A stretch of DNA of 64,000 bases from positions 51,114,734-51,178,733 of the forward strand of contig OX365946.1 in NCBI GenBank assembly GCA_947247005.1, read 5' to 3'. Below are positions 12,639 through 24,395 of the stretch, piece after piece (positions within the stretch are counted from its first letter, which is position 1; each line of letters opens with the position of its first letter). The notes under the pieces are model-generated. The model was not told where the DNA came from. It made no database searches and saw only the letters and a program-made list of their open reading frames with translations. The translations under genes were made by a program, and so were the position numbers. This DNA comes from Spisula solida. Lineage: Eukaryota > Mollusca > Bivalvia > Venerida > Mactridae.

Positions 12639-14430
12639 GTAAGTTGTTACTTGTGCTTGCGTAATCTGAATATTAATTGTTACATAAGTAGTTCATAAAG
12701 CAAAGCGTTAAAAGGGTCAATTATGCAATCGAAATATACGTCTAGCTAAGATGTCGGTGTATATACGTATCAAACTACTAAAATGTACAATATATTTGAA
12801 TGTCTAAAACCATTTAGTAAGGGTATAATTTTTTACGTATTTCGAGGACTTGTTCCTTACTAGCTTCATCTACCTTTCATATAATGAGATTTACTTCGTT
12901 CACCAGTCTTTGTCCTTGGCGTACACACTTGCATTTTACATTGTCTGTACGTATTGGCCACTGTTATATCCTGTGCTTTATATTAGTTATTGTTGAACGG
13001 TGAACCATACTTTGAACCATCGTTCTCCCGTTTGCATACGATGGTTCCAATGTGTTGTATGATGGCGTTTCCTATGGCGGGCGGCACTTTCATGCACAAG
13101 TGCAACGTTCCTGTAATTGCTGAAACCACTATTTCAATTATTTTGACATCTTCTATTCCAGTTGCTGTTGTTGTTGCTTTCTTTGTGTGTTGGGCACCAT
13201 TTCATGCCCAGCGATTGATGACGTTGTATATCAAATCATGGACGGAGGAACTCATTGAAATGCAAAGCTATCTGTTTTATGTATCAGGTAATCAAAATTA
13301 TAAGGAAAATTTTATATGATACATTGTACTTTTTCTTAGACAAATGAGCTTTGCTGCATTAATGCTCTGTTGAGTGCTTCCTTCCCTGTCCGCTTTTTCA
13401 TTATATTTTATAGCGATGATAAATTGATTTAAACATATATTGTGATAATATCTGTAACATTGATAGGTCTACACTGTCTGGTATTGTCATAAATCACTGT
13501 TAAAGGACTTAATCCTGGTTATTATAATATAAACTGTGTTTTATGAAGAACTGTGGACTTGTGAATGTTAGGCTAGTAGGAATAGTTTAATATATCCCTC
13601 AGGATATCAGTGTTATCAATTATAAAACATATATTTACAGACAGTCTTAAGAATGTTTGATTACAAGAAAGCAACATTATCAATGCTGTCTAATAGATGA
13701 TAAATTGGTATAGTTTGGAATTGAACCGATAATTAATGGCGCCTGCTATCCTTGTATATTCCCCCATCATTGAAGTGATTAACAAGAAAATGTCGGAACT
13801 TAAATTATTATTATTGCTATTGCAGGAGTGTTATATTTCTTCAGCTGTACAGTAAATCCCATATTGTATAATTTGTTGTCAAGAAAATTCCGGAGAGCTT
13901 TCAAACGAACACTTTGCAGATGTTGTGGGAACATCGATTCTTTACCAACGTTTTACATGCTCAAGGCAAAGTTTATAAACAATGATGTGCAGTTTCAACC
14001 GTCTGCGTGTAATTCGAAAGGCCCTTTAGCAGAACGAAATCAAATAAGACTGATAACATTCTACAGAAGTGAAAAACAAGTTTGTAATTCAGTACGGAAA
14101 GGTGTTGTAGAGAAACAAATGACTCGAGAGACACTGTTAAATAAAACTAGCCGAAGTTCCAGTTGTAGTTCACATGCTCATTCAGACGGTGGCTTGCACG
14201 CTTTGTGTCGTCATAAACGGTGTACAAACAGACGACAAAGTGCACTTCCTGCACGTGCAGGCAACGTTGCCTCATTTCAAGATATTGGCATGTTACGCAG
14301 GCAGGACGTTGATGTATCACCAAGCAGACGAAGCACGCACATTTCTGACGATGAAAATGAACACTTGTTAGAAGACGACACACTTACTCAGCTCGAACAT
14401 CCAGTTCTAAAAATTACTTTACAGCTTTAG
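12105..14430 (+). CDS. neuromedin U / pyrokinin-CAPA receptor-like GPCR (partial; TM3 to C-terminus)
   Basis: Class A neuropeptide receptor, expected at the plasma membrane and coupled to G proteins. Three exons (12105-12638, 13162-13287, 13826-14430) join in frame to 420 residues. Numbering from the first full codon: FGEAFC with the TM3 Cys (21); ERY variant of DRY (45-47); TM4 Trp (73); ECL2 Cys (108); TM5 Pro (133); CWAPFH in TM6 (187-192); NPILY in TM7 (230-234); a 187-residue tail with a Cys cluster (250-253) and a Ser-rich run. Residues LPPEVYSIW and VAVVVAFFVCWAPFHAQRL are close to the family consensus from insects and vertebrates; molluscan SCP receptors belong nearby. TM1-TM2 and the start codon are not in view, so the 5' exons are upstream or lost. 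The reading frame at the first acceptor is questionable (see findings). Expression and function are inferred. Confidence 0.9.
13162..13287 (+). CDS. GPCR exon: TM6 and ECL3
   Basis: The acceptor 'TTCTATTCCAG' ends at 13161 and the donor is CAG|GTAATC at 13288. Its first two bases complete the Val codon begun by the preceding exon, giving KML-VAVVVAFFVCWAPFHAQ. It ends one base into a Gly codon. The open frame before 13162 is intronic read-through and not part of the protein. Confidence 0.9.
13364..13396 (-). repeat. short family F fragment in the TM6-TM7 intron
   Basis: 'GTTGAGTGCTTCCTTCCCTG' matches the family F head in reverse. A diverged version sits at the same place in the unit 5 pseudogene (about 61376-61400), so it predates the duplication. 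Confidence 0.5.
13826..14430 (+). CDS. GPCR exon: TM7, helix 8 and long C-terminal tail
   Basis: The acceptor 'TATTGCAG' ends at 13825. The first two bases complete Gly of YVSG, then VLYFFSCTVNPILYNLLSR. Basic helix 8 (RKFRRAFKRTLCRCC) precedes a tail with Ser/Thr-rich, potentially phosphorylated stretches. The stop is TAG at 14428-14430. Confidence 0.9.
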
Positions 14431-14576
14431 AACATTGAACATGTTGATTTTGTTTCCTCATTGTTGATTTTCAGTGTTATTTTGTGAGATGTTGGTTTTG
14501 TACTGCTTGTTTTATCAGTGGCTGTTACATGTATTACTTAAAAGATTATGGAACAATATACATAGTTGTTTTATTC

Positions 14577-14582
14577 AATAAA
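14577..14582 (+). promoter_or_regulatory. candidate polyadenylation signal AATAAA
   Basis: The canonical hexamer lies 147 bases after the receptor stop codon, in a T-rich context. It is a plausible 3' end for the transcript, unsupported by transcript data. Confidence 0.55.
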
Positions 14583-14915
14583 AAACAATTTCCGAATATC
14601 ATGTAGCATTCGATATCATACCAACCCGTTGGATACAATTAGATAACGATGTAAGTATTAACTCGACATCAGTGTCAACAATTCATATTTCAACGTCAAG
14701 AAGGTTGAACAAATAATACATCTTTATTGTAACGACGTCCAATCTAGAGTAATGGCGTGAAGCAGCGGGTACATTCTGCAAATCACTGACGTAACTAGCA
14801 CTTTCAGTCGTGAATTAAAAACGTCAGATTGTAAACTAATCGAACCAAATCATTATGCACTGAATTCTATGTCATTCTATTAAACTTTCCTGTTGGTCAG
14901 GGCGTTTTGGAATAT

Positions 14916-17900
14916 TATTAACATAGACTTCTGATCGCAAGTTTGGTCACACTGGCGTAGGACATGCAGTCTATATTACCTTTGTTTGTGAATCGAGCAT
15001 TACATATAACAAGTGTTGATATAATGTGACAGGTTCCTATGCGATGATTTGTGAACTAGGGGAGAAACGTTGCGGTTCAACTTGCTTTATGCAATCAGTA
15101 ATGAATCGTAACCTAGCAACAACAGGGTTGGCTTACCTATGTCCTTCCATTACATTAACTTCAGTGAATCGTCCACTTGTGCAAAAGTCGGTTACTTGCC
15201 GAAAACAAAGTTAGTGCCAATGATCAATATTACATTCAAGAAAATGTAGGTCGACCCGGTGGACTATAGCAGTAAATAACAATACCCTTTGATCAATATC
15301 ACAGAAACTGTATCAAACAAACGTCGTAAAAAAGGAAGCTGTCCATCAGAATATCACGAAACCGTGTAACTTAGGTTGCTGAATGATTGACGTTGGTTTA
15401 TTGTAGATACCCTCGCCATATAATGTGAGATACAATTATCATTCATAATGACCTGTCTTTATGGTTAATTATGCACGAAATTCAAAGTTCATAATATGTC
15501 ATTCATTGTGGGGTGAGTATAAACGATTGCTTGGACTATATAGCGATATGAGAAAAGGGCCCTTAATGGCATCGACAAAAAAATTGAGCAGATGCTGTTT
15601 AAAGTTATAACTTAAAGGAAAACCATACTAACACATAAGAACTGTATTTTGTTGGGCAAAACATAACACAATTTAGACAAAATTTTGGAATCAGCCGACT
15701 ACAATGTCATTTGTAATCCAATTTTATAGGATCGTAGTAACTTGTAGTATAATTTACCATTATATTATGTGAGCTTTAGTTCAAGGTACGATATATTCAC
15801 AGGTAACTGTATTATTAATAAACAGTACCTAAAAAAAAATTAAAACATTTTTTTTGTTAAATTTAGAATTTTTATACAAGGTGTATTTCCCGAAGAATTG
15901 ATCGTACAGTCACTGGGTGTATTTTGTTTTTTTCATAATTTAAAGCATTTACGGCATTAATCATCTCTTTAAAGCTGTGGGTGATCAAAAACATCTTTGT
16001 GAATCGAAAGCATTCGAACACATGCTTAAATTTACCTTCGTACGATATAATTCATTGTTTAAACTTTGATTTTATTTTTCGAGGGCGTAAAACGCTGTAG
16101 GGACGGCTGTAGTGGTTTTTGGGAGGCGTTTAAGCCTCTCATTACTACCATTGCCCATTTCTTAATACAAAATTAACCGCCTTTAGGCTGCTGTGTGAAT
16201 CCGCATTCAAGTAGTCCCAGAAACTGTCAACGTTCCCAATACTGCTACATATGTTTCTCCAAATGTTTTAACTGATTTAAGCCAATCAGCAACATGTGTT
16301 TATTCTAAGATAAAAAATTATTGTGAAACTGTTCGTTAAATCGATATTTTTGCAAAAAAATCACTACACCGGCCGATACCGAACTTGTTTCATAGTACTA
16401 AAATGACGTGTTCATCAAATGTCCCGGCTGTAAAGCTATTTTTAGAAACTTCAGACTACGGTCAAGTGATCAAGTTTTATCAATAAATCGTATACGGTCT
16501 GCAAAGTACTGTTATGCAATCAAATGGTGTCGCTGTACTAGCTAGCCGCTTTCTATAGACTGTCTCACGCTGTGAGGGAAGTGATTACAAGACTTAGAAT
16601 CTGATAAATAGGCGCGTAGTACATTCCAGACAAGATCGGCAGTAAGATAACGAACATTAAACGTGTAAAGTCGGTTTAAGCTTTAGTAGCAGCAACCAGA
16701 TCGCCTCTCTCAGTGCTTTGATTAGTGTGTCTGACGGGTATTTCGAACGTATTTTATAATGGTCGTTTTCATTGGCGTAGTATACATCGTTTGTACGCTG
16801 GTAACCAAGTCCTGGGAAACCCCAATGAAACCAACCAATGAAAATCGTTGTTACAAAAAGGAAATCACGCGCATCATTCGGACCATTCTGACAAACATGG
16901 AGTCATTTTGACATTTAAATATGCCAACGATTCGTTGTTCGGCTTACACGTAGAGTGAGGGGACCAATGCTCGGTCAGCCCAGTGCTCGGTCACTTCGTT
17001 TGTTATGTAAAATTAGATGAGAAATAAAGATTGTTAATCATGTTTTTACCACTGTTTTGTTTATTTCAACCCCTCTTGCACCTAATTACAACAGAAAATC
17101 GTCCTTTTTCATTTTTTAAAATAATTTTGCAGACAGCAGTTGTTCGTCATCGAAAGAAGACTGAACGAATATCACTACATTTCCACACTGACAAATCATA
17201 GATATTTACATTTAGAATATTATTTCCATGTACCTAAACTTCGAAATGTGTAAGCTTTGTGTTTCAACAGAAAAAAGGAACTGTAATCCACAGTGACTGA
17301 TTTAACAGGCAATAAACAAATACCCCACCCACCTGCTGACGTCATTTATTAGCTGCGCGGCTCATGGATAAACTGCATAATCTGCACTATGGGATAAAAT
17401 AGGTGCGGTTAAAATAATTTGTTCACAATTGTTTTCATTTGATTGTGCTCAGGGGGAAAGTTATAACAGTATTTTCATTGTTATAATGCTGAAATAAATT
17501 ATGATCACTGATGAAATTGTTAGCGTCACACATTACTCATAATTACATTGTCATTCAACAAGACGTCAAAAGGTGAGTGGTAGTAAAGCAATAGTTTGGT
17601 ACAATTGTCCCGTATCATCAGCATTTATTTCTGTTTTTATGTCACATTATATCAGTTGATATGTTAAACAAACAGTTTCGATTGATTATTACAAAATTAT
17701 ATTTCGGAGTTATTATATAGACCCCTGGCCCTATACATTCACTGAAGTGAACATGTGTCAACCAGGTAAATCTGTTCCAACTTTTTCGTTCTTTAATTTT
17801 ACCGCATTATTATGTTTCTATACAACGGTAAATTCGACATATGTTGGTAATTTCCTCAATATTTCCGTTTTTTTGTTTTTATTGAGTCCACCAAAGTGAC

Positions 17901-17979
17901 CGGATGGACACCGTGATACATATTTATGGCATAACTGTTTAACTACTTGACCAATTTCGATGGGATTTCGCACGAAAGT
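14916..17979. other. gene-free spacer between unit 1 and satellite D
   Basis: No exon or RNA gene recognised. About 15640-15800 is a diverged unit of satellite D ('TTGGAATCAGCCGACTACAATGT' split, then 'GTAGTAACTTGTAGTATAA'). About 15490-15520 resembles 8370-8400 ('CATTCATTG(C/T)GGGGTGAGTAT'). The rest is unassigned. Confidence 0.5.
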
Positions 17980-18060
17980 AGTTATAGTCATGTTTTAATA
18001 TAAGAATTCAAAATTTTTTGGTTAAATTTAGAATTCTTATATTAAAACATGACTATAACT
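17980..18060. repeat. perfect 30-bp inverted repeat (hairpin)
   Basis: Arms 17980-18009 and 18031-18060 are exact reverse complements (outer end AGTTATAGTCATG, inner end AAGAATTC) around a 21-base A/T-rich loop. It lies directly at the left edge of satellite D. It may be a small fold-back element or a recombination by-product; nothing suggests a transcription terminator. Confidence 0.85.
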
Positions 18061-19110
18061 AAAATCTTACAAACTAAATGCTAAAATGGTAATGTTTGGA
18101 ATGAGTTTACTGCAACACCATTATTCGTGTTATTTCACAATAAAACATAATGACAGACACATGTTGACTATACTCTTATGATATTAATAACCTATTGTCA
18201 AAATATTGTGCCTCTTTGGCTATTTTTGGTGTAAAACATTTAAAAAAATAAATAAAATTGAGGATTTTTTATCAGCGGACCACTATAACATTTATAATCG
18301 TATTTTATCAAAAATCATTGCGATAGAATTATAGTAATTTGTCGTAAAATATATCATAAAATTGTTTAGGCTTTTATTCAAGAAAAAATATTTACTACAA
18401 TGGTCATTTATCAAAAAACTACAATAATCATTTATCAGAGTATTCGTTAATAATTTACCGCGATGGGTTACAAAAAGGCCCTTAATGATAGAAACATGGA
18501 AATGAGAAATGTATTTGTATGGGGGAAAATTACAAACTATAAACAAAAGAGGATTTTTGGAATCGGCCGGCTACAATGTCATTTATAATCATATTGTATT
18601 TAAAATCATTGTAATATGATTGTAGTAACTTGTAGTATAACATAACATAATATTGTGTAATTTTTGTTCAAGATACGATATTTTGGGATAAATTCTTACA
18701 ATAAATATACTTAAATAGTGATTTTTGGAATCAGTTTCCTGCTATACCATTATTTATGTTATTTGATAAATAAATCAGTATGATAGGCTCATGTTGGCTA
18801 TCCTCTTAAGATATTGATAATCTAGTGTCAAAATCTTGTTCCTCGAGAGTTTTTGGTGGGGTAAAACGTAACAAAATACATGTAGAAGCGAAGGTGAGGA
18901 TTTTTGAAATCAGCGAACCAACGTGTCATTTATAATTGTATTTAAAAAAAATCAATAGGATTATAGTAATTTGTTGTGAAATAAATCATACACTTATAGA
19001 AGCTTTTATTCAAAATAAATTATTTTTGGTGTAAAATCTTACAACATTTTAACGAACATTTGATTTTATGACACCGTTAACCGCAAGCCATTACTCATGT
19101 AATCGATCAC
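18061..19110. repeat. satellite D block 1 (degenerate tandem, about 290-350 bp)
   Basis: Repeated markers 'GAGGATTTTT' at about 18262, 18550 and 18896, each followed by 'TCATTTATAAT', 'AGTAATTTGT' or 'AGTAACTTGT', and 'CTTTTATTCAA' or 'TTGTTCAAGATACGATATTTT'. It matches block 2 at 26040-26950 and the short block 3 at 36440-36740 almost base for base over long stretches. No coding potential. Confidence 0.75.
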
Positions 19111-19313
19111 TATGATGAGATATTAACAAATTCTGCAGTCTCTCTTGGAAAATGTACATACAGATAATAGAAAATGCTTACTACCAAGTTTTTCACAATT
19201 TTGTTTAAAAATGAAGCATTTTGATACGTACATATTGACTGCAAGTTTTCTTTATCAAAACTATAGTGTCTGGCAATCATGTATTTTAAGTACATAAAGA
19301 TTACAGAAAATTT

Positions 19314-19390
19314 GGACAGGGAAACAACACTCAACTCAACCAGTCGAGAATGCAAAACATAAAAAAACATCACATACCACAATCACACGG
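19314..19390 (+). repeat. family F fragment
   Basis: 'GGACAGGGAAACAACACTCA' and the following 'ACTCAACCAGTCGAGAATG' match the head of family F. The same fragment follows satellite D block 2 at 27205-27287. Confidence 0.6.
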
Positions 19391-19830
19391 CATCAGTTAT
19401 TTAAAATGTTCTTACCAACTTAGAATGTAAATAACATCCTGCATTTTGAGTGCTTCGCTTCGCTTTTTTAATAATTAAAAACTACTAAATATGTTTTTAA
19501 TTATAAGAACTTAATATACGTATTCGTTATACTAACCTGGATACAAGGAAAGTTATGTGATCTATAGCTTCTCAGATAAAACATAATAATTTGTAACATA
19601 ACCTGACCAAGTACCTCTAACCTTTAGCTTAAAGTTGTTACAAACCTCCACGTACAATAATAATGTTTTCACGGAATTTCTCGTACTCTTTGTAAGTAAT
19701 AAAAAAGATTCGGTATGCGTTCCGAATATAAATCATTACAATTTCGCAATAAAATCGGATATACGAGAGGTGACCACAATTAACCGCTGTGTCATGTGTC
19801 ATGTTTAGATAGGAAAGTTTGCAGTGATGA

Positions 19831-20475
19831 TTCTCATTGAGTAGGATCTGAAAACTTTTTTGGAATACTTATTCTTTTCCCTTCTTTAAATCGGTGATTC
19901 CGTGATATGATACTAATATCTCTCGGAAATTACTTTCGTTTTCGGTTAGTGATAAAACTCGCGCACCGTCCGTACCGTTGTGAAAGAGAAATTTGATGAG
20001 AAAATCGTATTTTTTATGTTTTACATCGTACAATTAAACAGTTAATGAATGCTGTCAAAAGAATAAATATTGACTACTACATGTATGATGTTTGTGAATT
20101 GAAAGAACATTGAAAGAACAATCTGAGTTGATTATATAAGTGTTAATTATACATACAAGTAGAGCAATACTTTGGCATAGGGCATTTGTCTGTTTAAATG
20201 TTTTGTGATCATTTAGAAATCTATGCTTCATTTTTTTTACAAAATATTTTTTTCCTTTTAATGAAAAGGTATATTTGCTTACTTGAGAAACACCACAATT
20301 TCTGTCAGGAAACACAGGAGATGCCATAAGCAGACACTAAAACTTCAAAATTTTCTTGGGGGACCACCCCCAATCCCCCCTCAACCGGCCGGGGGACACC
20401 CCCTCCCGAACCCTCCCCCAAAGTGCCCTTTTCACAAAGTTGCACCCTGCCCTTTTCAACTCCTAGCTGGAGCAC
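19831..20475. mobile_element. 645-bp insertion with target duplication, unclassified
   Basis: TGATGA flanks both sides (19825-19830 and 20476-20481). Units 3 and 5 have the uninterrupted site ('GCAGTGATGAACATTAA' at about 29651 and 48470). The duplication could be 10 bases with one mismatch (GCAGTGATGA/GCACTGATGA). The ends are weakly inverted ('CTC.....TAGGA..TGAAAA'). About 20355-20440 is a C-rich tract ('GGGGGACCACCCCC', 'CCGGCCGGGGGACACCCCC') of the kind seen near the ends of some hAT-like and related DNA elements. No transposase frame. Confidence 0.75.
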
Positions 20476-20790
20476 TGATGAACATTAAAATTTAACTGTA
20501 ATAGGAATGGTACTCAGGAGATTTTGTAGGCAGATTGTTGCTTTGAAACGTGGTGTAGTCATCGTAAGCTTCAATAAAGTATTTATGTAGATGATATACG
20601 TTTACTGCGCAAGAAATAGCATGTTTGGTTGCACCAGTAGGCGATATTGAAATAAGGCGCGCAAACCGAAACTGTGAGCATAACAGTGAACCCCATTTAT
20701 CAGTAAGTAGATTGGACGCCTACAAATAATCCAGTGCAACATCGTGGAAGTATTAGATTTCAAATTAAGAAATCATGAATACGTAGCTGT

Positions 20791-20920
20791 GCTTTGTTGC
20801 GTAATAAAATATAGGCACGTGCTTGGATGCGTAATAAACAAATCACGAGTGCATAGCATGAGTGATATAATGTACGCATTCAAACGAGTGCCCATATTTT
20901 ATAACACAACAAAACAAAGC
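20791..20920. mobile_element. 130-bp fold-back MITE-like element
   Basis: Arms of about 45 bp: 'GCTTTGTTGCGTAATAAAAT' at the left pairs imperfectly with '...ATTTTATAACACAACAAAACAAAGC' ending at 20920, and 'GATGCGTAA' pairs with 'GTACGCATTC'. The same element is at 31209-31338 in unit 3. Unit 5 lacks it at the matching place (about 50440-50460). Confidence 0.65.
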
Positions 20921-23879
20921 TTCCTATTTATTATTTCGATTCTTACATCGCCAATGCTCTGCAATTTATAGCACAACATGACAGGTTGACGTCAAACTAC
21001 TTTCTTTTCCTAGGAACGTTACCGTCACCGTAACGTCATTTGTCATAGTATATGACGGCAAACGTGACGTCATAAATCAGCTATGTTTTATCGCAGTAAT
21101 AAAAATTGGTAAGCTCAATATACACAAAGAAGTCAAATCTCACGTGCTATGTTAGAATACAAAGTAATGTACACCTCGCTACATTAGTACAATTATTGTA
21201 CAAACCCAGTTCAAGTTAAATAAGAGATCATCAGTCGTTTTTACATTGCCAGGGAGAGAATTGCTCAAAACATTTTAATCAAGATGGTCGATAACTTGTT
21301 TGTAAATACAAAAGTATTCTGATTGAAAACACGAGACATACTATCGGAAGAAGTCACAGGGGGTGATGTAACATCGTACATTAATCAACCTCACAATACG
21401 TATGTGTTCGCTTTTATTTTCTCAAGTAATGCCAATAGTACGTGATATAATGTTTTAAAAGTTCTTTAAAGTTGTAAAAAGTGCGGTATTGTCAAGTAAC
21501 CTTCATAACGTGTATAAGAACTTATTTCGAGCTAAATTATTTATAGGAAATATTGCTATTAAATATATACCAGTCAAAATAGAAACATCTACTGAAGAAT
21601 AGTGTTTTGCGCCTGCTATAACTCAATTACCTCTTAATATTTTAAGCATTTTTTGCTGACGAATAGAAACACATATTAAGTAATGCTATCATAAATAAAT
21701 GTAGCGTGTAAATGCCAACAACCGATGGCATGTAACCTGTGTTTTATTCTTGCTTTGGCTGATTGGAACAAAACACGGGAAATATACAAAAAAGTCATGC
21801 GCTATTGACAGCTGTGGTCTCCAATTAACAGAACGTTCGTCGTTGTTAAGATATTTCGGTAACAAATGGTGTTTCTGTACGTCTGTAAAGAAAGAAAAAA
21901 GAAACATATTACGAAGTCTCTGAGTTCTAGTAGCTGTAATATTGTCACTGTACGAAGCAATACGTTTTATGTATACGTTTCCTTTTTGCTTGGTATACGT
22001 ATGTTACTCTATATGGAAGTGTTTCTAACGTTGCATCTAATGTGTTCATACTTACTATATCTATTTTAATGATATCTGCGGGTATCTAGAAACGATTATT
22101 ATTACATGTATTTACAATTAGATAGGATAAATACTGAATTACACTTAAAGACATAATGTATACAATGTACAGGGTCGTGTGTCTTTAATAACATTTCGCA
22201 AGGCGGGCTAGACAACATTGCATTCGTTATGCTGCTTCAGGAGTTGGTGATTTATATATAAATAACACCTGACTATGCTGACCAATAAGCAGCACATCAC
22301 GAAAGAAATAGGAAAGGCACCAGCACAAACAAAAGACATAAGAAAATACCCTGCACATACACGTACAAAAGGTCTAAGGATAGACACAGTTCATACAAAA
22401 GGAACAAACATAAAACAAACGGACTGTCGCAAGTGAAACCGTCTCCAAATATGACAGGACAATTCATGACGGCTACTGTAGCAAGATTACTTGATAAATA
22501 CTAGACCAGTGTACCGTACGTATCAGCGCATACGAAACATCAAAAATTCAATGACAAACAAGCATATAGATAAAGTCCTACGTCGACCGAATTAAGGATT
22601 GATACTTCGATATATGAAAACATTAAATGAGTACGAAAACTTTATATTAAGCATTTCAACACGCATTTGGTTGCATTTCGGGTAAGTGCATTATTGTTGG
22701 GGTTGACTGTACCTAGCGATATATACTGTTCGATGGTATTTATTCGATCGAATGAAATGTGTTTTTCTAAAGTTGAAAAAATATGATTATAAACAGATAC
22801 ACCATTAACTGGTATCTAGAGGATTATAAATACTATCCTACTCTGATCTAGGTTGACATTGATATAGGACTGATGATGGCATTTATATCCCTATTTCAAG
22901 CGAGGAATTGTTATTCACACATTATTTCTATTTATGCCATTAGGCTACATTCCAAACACGTCTTGCATAATTTTAGAGTATCACATTTACATTGGTTAAC
23001 AGAATTAGAATCTCAGAGAGTAATAAGCGGTAGTCTCCGAATTCTGAAATGTTTTTTTTTGCTGAAGCCGAGTTGTAGTGATTAATCTGTGTAAACAGTA
23101 TCCTGTAAAATAATAAATATTGGTGGGGAATTTAAGTTCGTCGATGACCTCAAACACGAATTAAAAGTTAAACCAAATGATATGCCAAATTTACAGAGGC
23201 TGCCATACTTGCTTTCGAGTTCAGTCAGGTTATAAGAAGTTTACTCGCATATGTCAACATGTAATAATACACATATTATATTTGTTAGATGTTTGAATGA
23301 TTTCCAGTAGTTTGTGTGAATGTTGACCTTGACATTTTTCATGAAATCCGAAATCCTTGAAATTATGTCCTCACGAAATGTTATTTTTCTCAAAACCTCG
23401 AACGTTTGCCGCATTGAAATGATTTTACAGTAATACTGTTTAAACCAGAAATAACGCACTCATACCACACACATGTTTCCTACAAGTACCAGGAGAAATG
23501 AGAAATGTCTAAGTGGTACAAGGTGTTGTGGAGTGTCTGATCAACTCATAGTTTGACGTCGATTGTTTCAAACAACTGAAATATTGTACAAATAGTTTAC
23601 TTTTTTCGATCGATTTGACCCATCATTGAGTTTGACTTTGACCCTGTTGTCTTTCACGTACATCCAAAAGAGTATCCATATCGTAGTTTAGGCTACACGT
23701 AATTAGATTTAGGTTGTGTCACAAGAGCTAACAACCTAATACATTGAACACTATCGAAATTTATCCTTCATTCCTAGGGGTTATGAGAGAAGAGAAGCAA
23801 GCTTTCCCTGTTTGATGCTAAGCGTCAGAAATACATTGCTTATCGACTACCACACACTGTCAAGACATCCGGTTCACAT

Positions 23880-24395
23880 CAGATAAACAGACATCGTCCG
23901 GTGTCTGAGTGATTTGAGACCTAAGTGGTACACAGACGATACACGGACATCGGGGGGGGGGCATCCGGGTGGACAACGTCTGGCGTCTGAGTGATTTGAG
24001 ACATAAGGAGTACACAGAAGATACACGGACATCGGTGGGCATCTGGGTGGACATCGTCCGGCGTCTGAGTGATTTGAGACCTAAGGGGTACACAGAGGAT
24101 ACACGGACATCGGGAGGCGTCCGGGTGGACAACGTCCGGCGTCTGAGTGATTTGAGACATAAGGAGTACACAGAAGATACACGGACATCGGTGGGCATCT
24201 GGGTGGACATCGTCCGGCGTCTGAGTGATTTGAGACCTAAGGGGTACACAGAGGATACACGGACATCGGGGGCATCCGGGTGGACATCGTCTGGCGTCTG
24301 GGAGGACATCGACTGGCGTCTGGGAGGACATCGTCTGGCGTCTGGGAGGACATCGTCTTGTTTCTCGGAGGACATCGAATGGTGTCCGGGTGATT
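23880..24395. repeat. compound minisatellite, 78-bp and 24-bp periods
   Basis: 'GTCTGAGTGATTTGAGAC' starts at 23903, 23985, 24063, 24141 and 24219 (spacing 82, 78, 78, 78). Alternate units read 'ATAAGGAG' or 'CTAAGGGG', giving a 156-bp higher-order repeat. From about 24287 a 24-bp unit 'GGCGTCTGGGAGGACATCG' follows about four times. Both periods are multiples of three, so three overlapping frames stay open for 140-170 codons without being genes. Unit 4 has about one 78-bp unit (38095-38225) and unit 3 keeps only the end (34725-34775). Confidence 0.9.

Larger units (their letters stand above)
1474..14915 (+). repeat. segmental duplication unit 1 (keeps receptor exons)
   Basis: Read side by side, blocks of this interval match 46437-62150 in the same order. 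Examples are 1500-1760 with 46437-46700, 2120-2360 with 46820-47080, 2560-2660 with 47230-47310, 3290-3470 with 50440-50600, 5000-6130 with 52490-53660, 9060-9260 with 56340-56460, 11400-11630 with 56870-57130, the receptor exons with 58176-61920, and 14716-14915 with 61960-62145. Shorter stretches (4430-4760, 5850-6110, 8500-9050) also recur in units 2-4. The match is patchy, with many indels and insertions private to one copy, so the duplication is old. Apart from the receptor exons it is gene-free. Confidence 0.8.

Noticed and set aside
12990..13161. Open frame continuing upstream of the TM6 exon
   Set aside because: Intronic read-through; the acceptor at 13161 and the family consensus KML-VAVVVAFF fix the exon start.
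20744..20971. 75-codon frame repeated at 31162-31389
   Set aside because: It overlaps the 130-bp fold-back element and is copied with the unit; not a gene.
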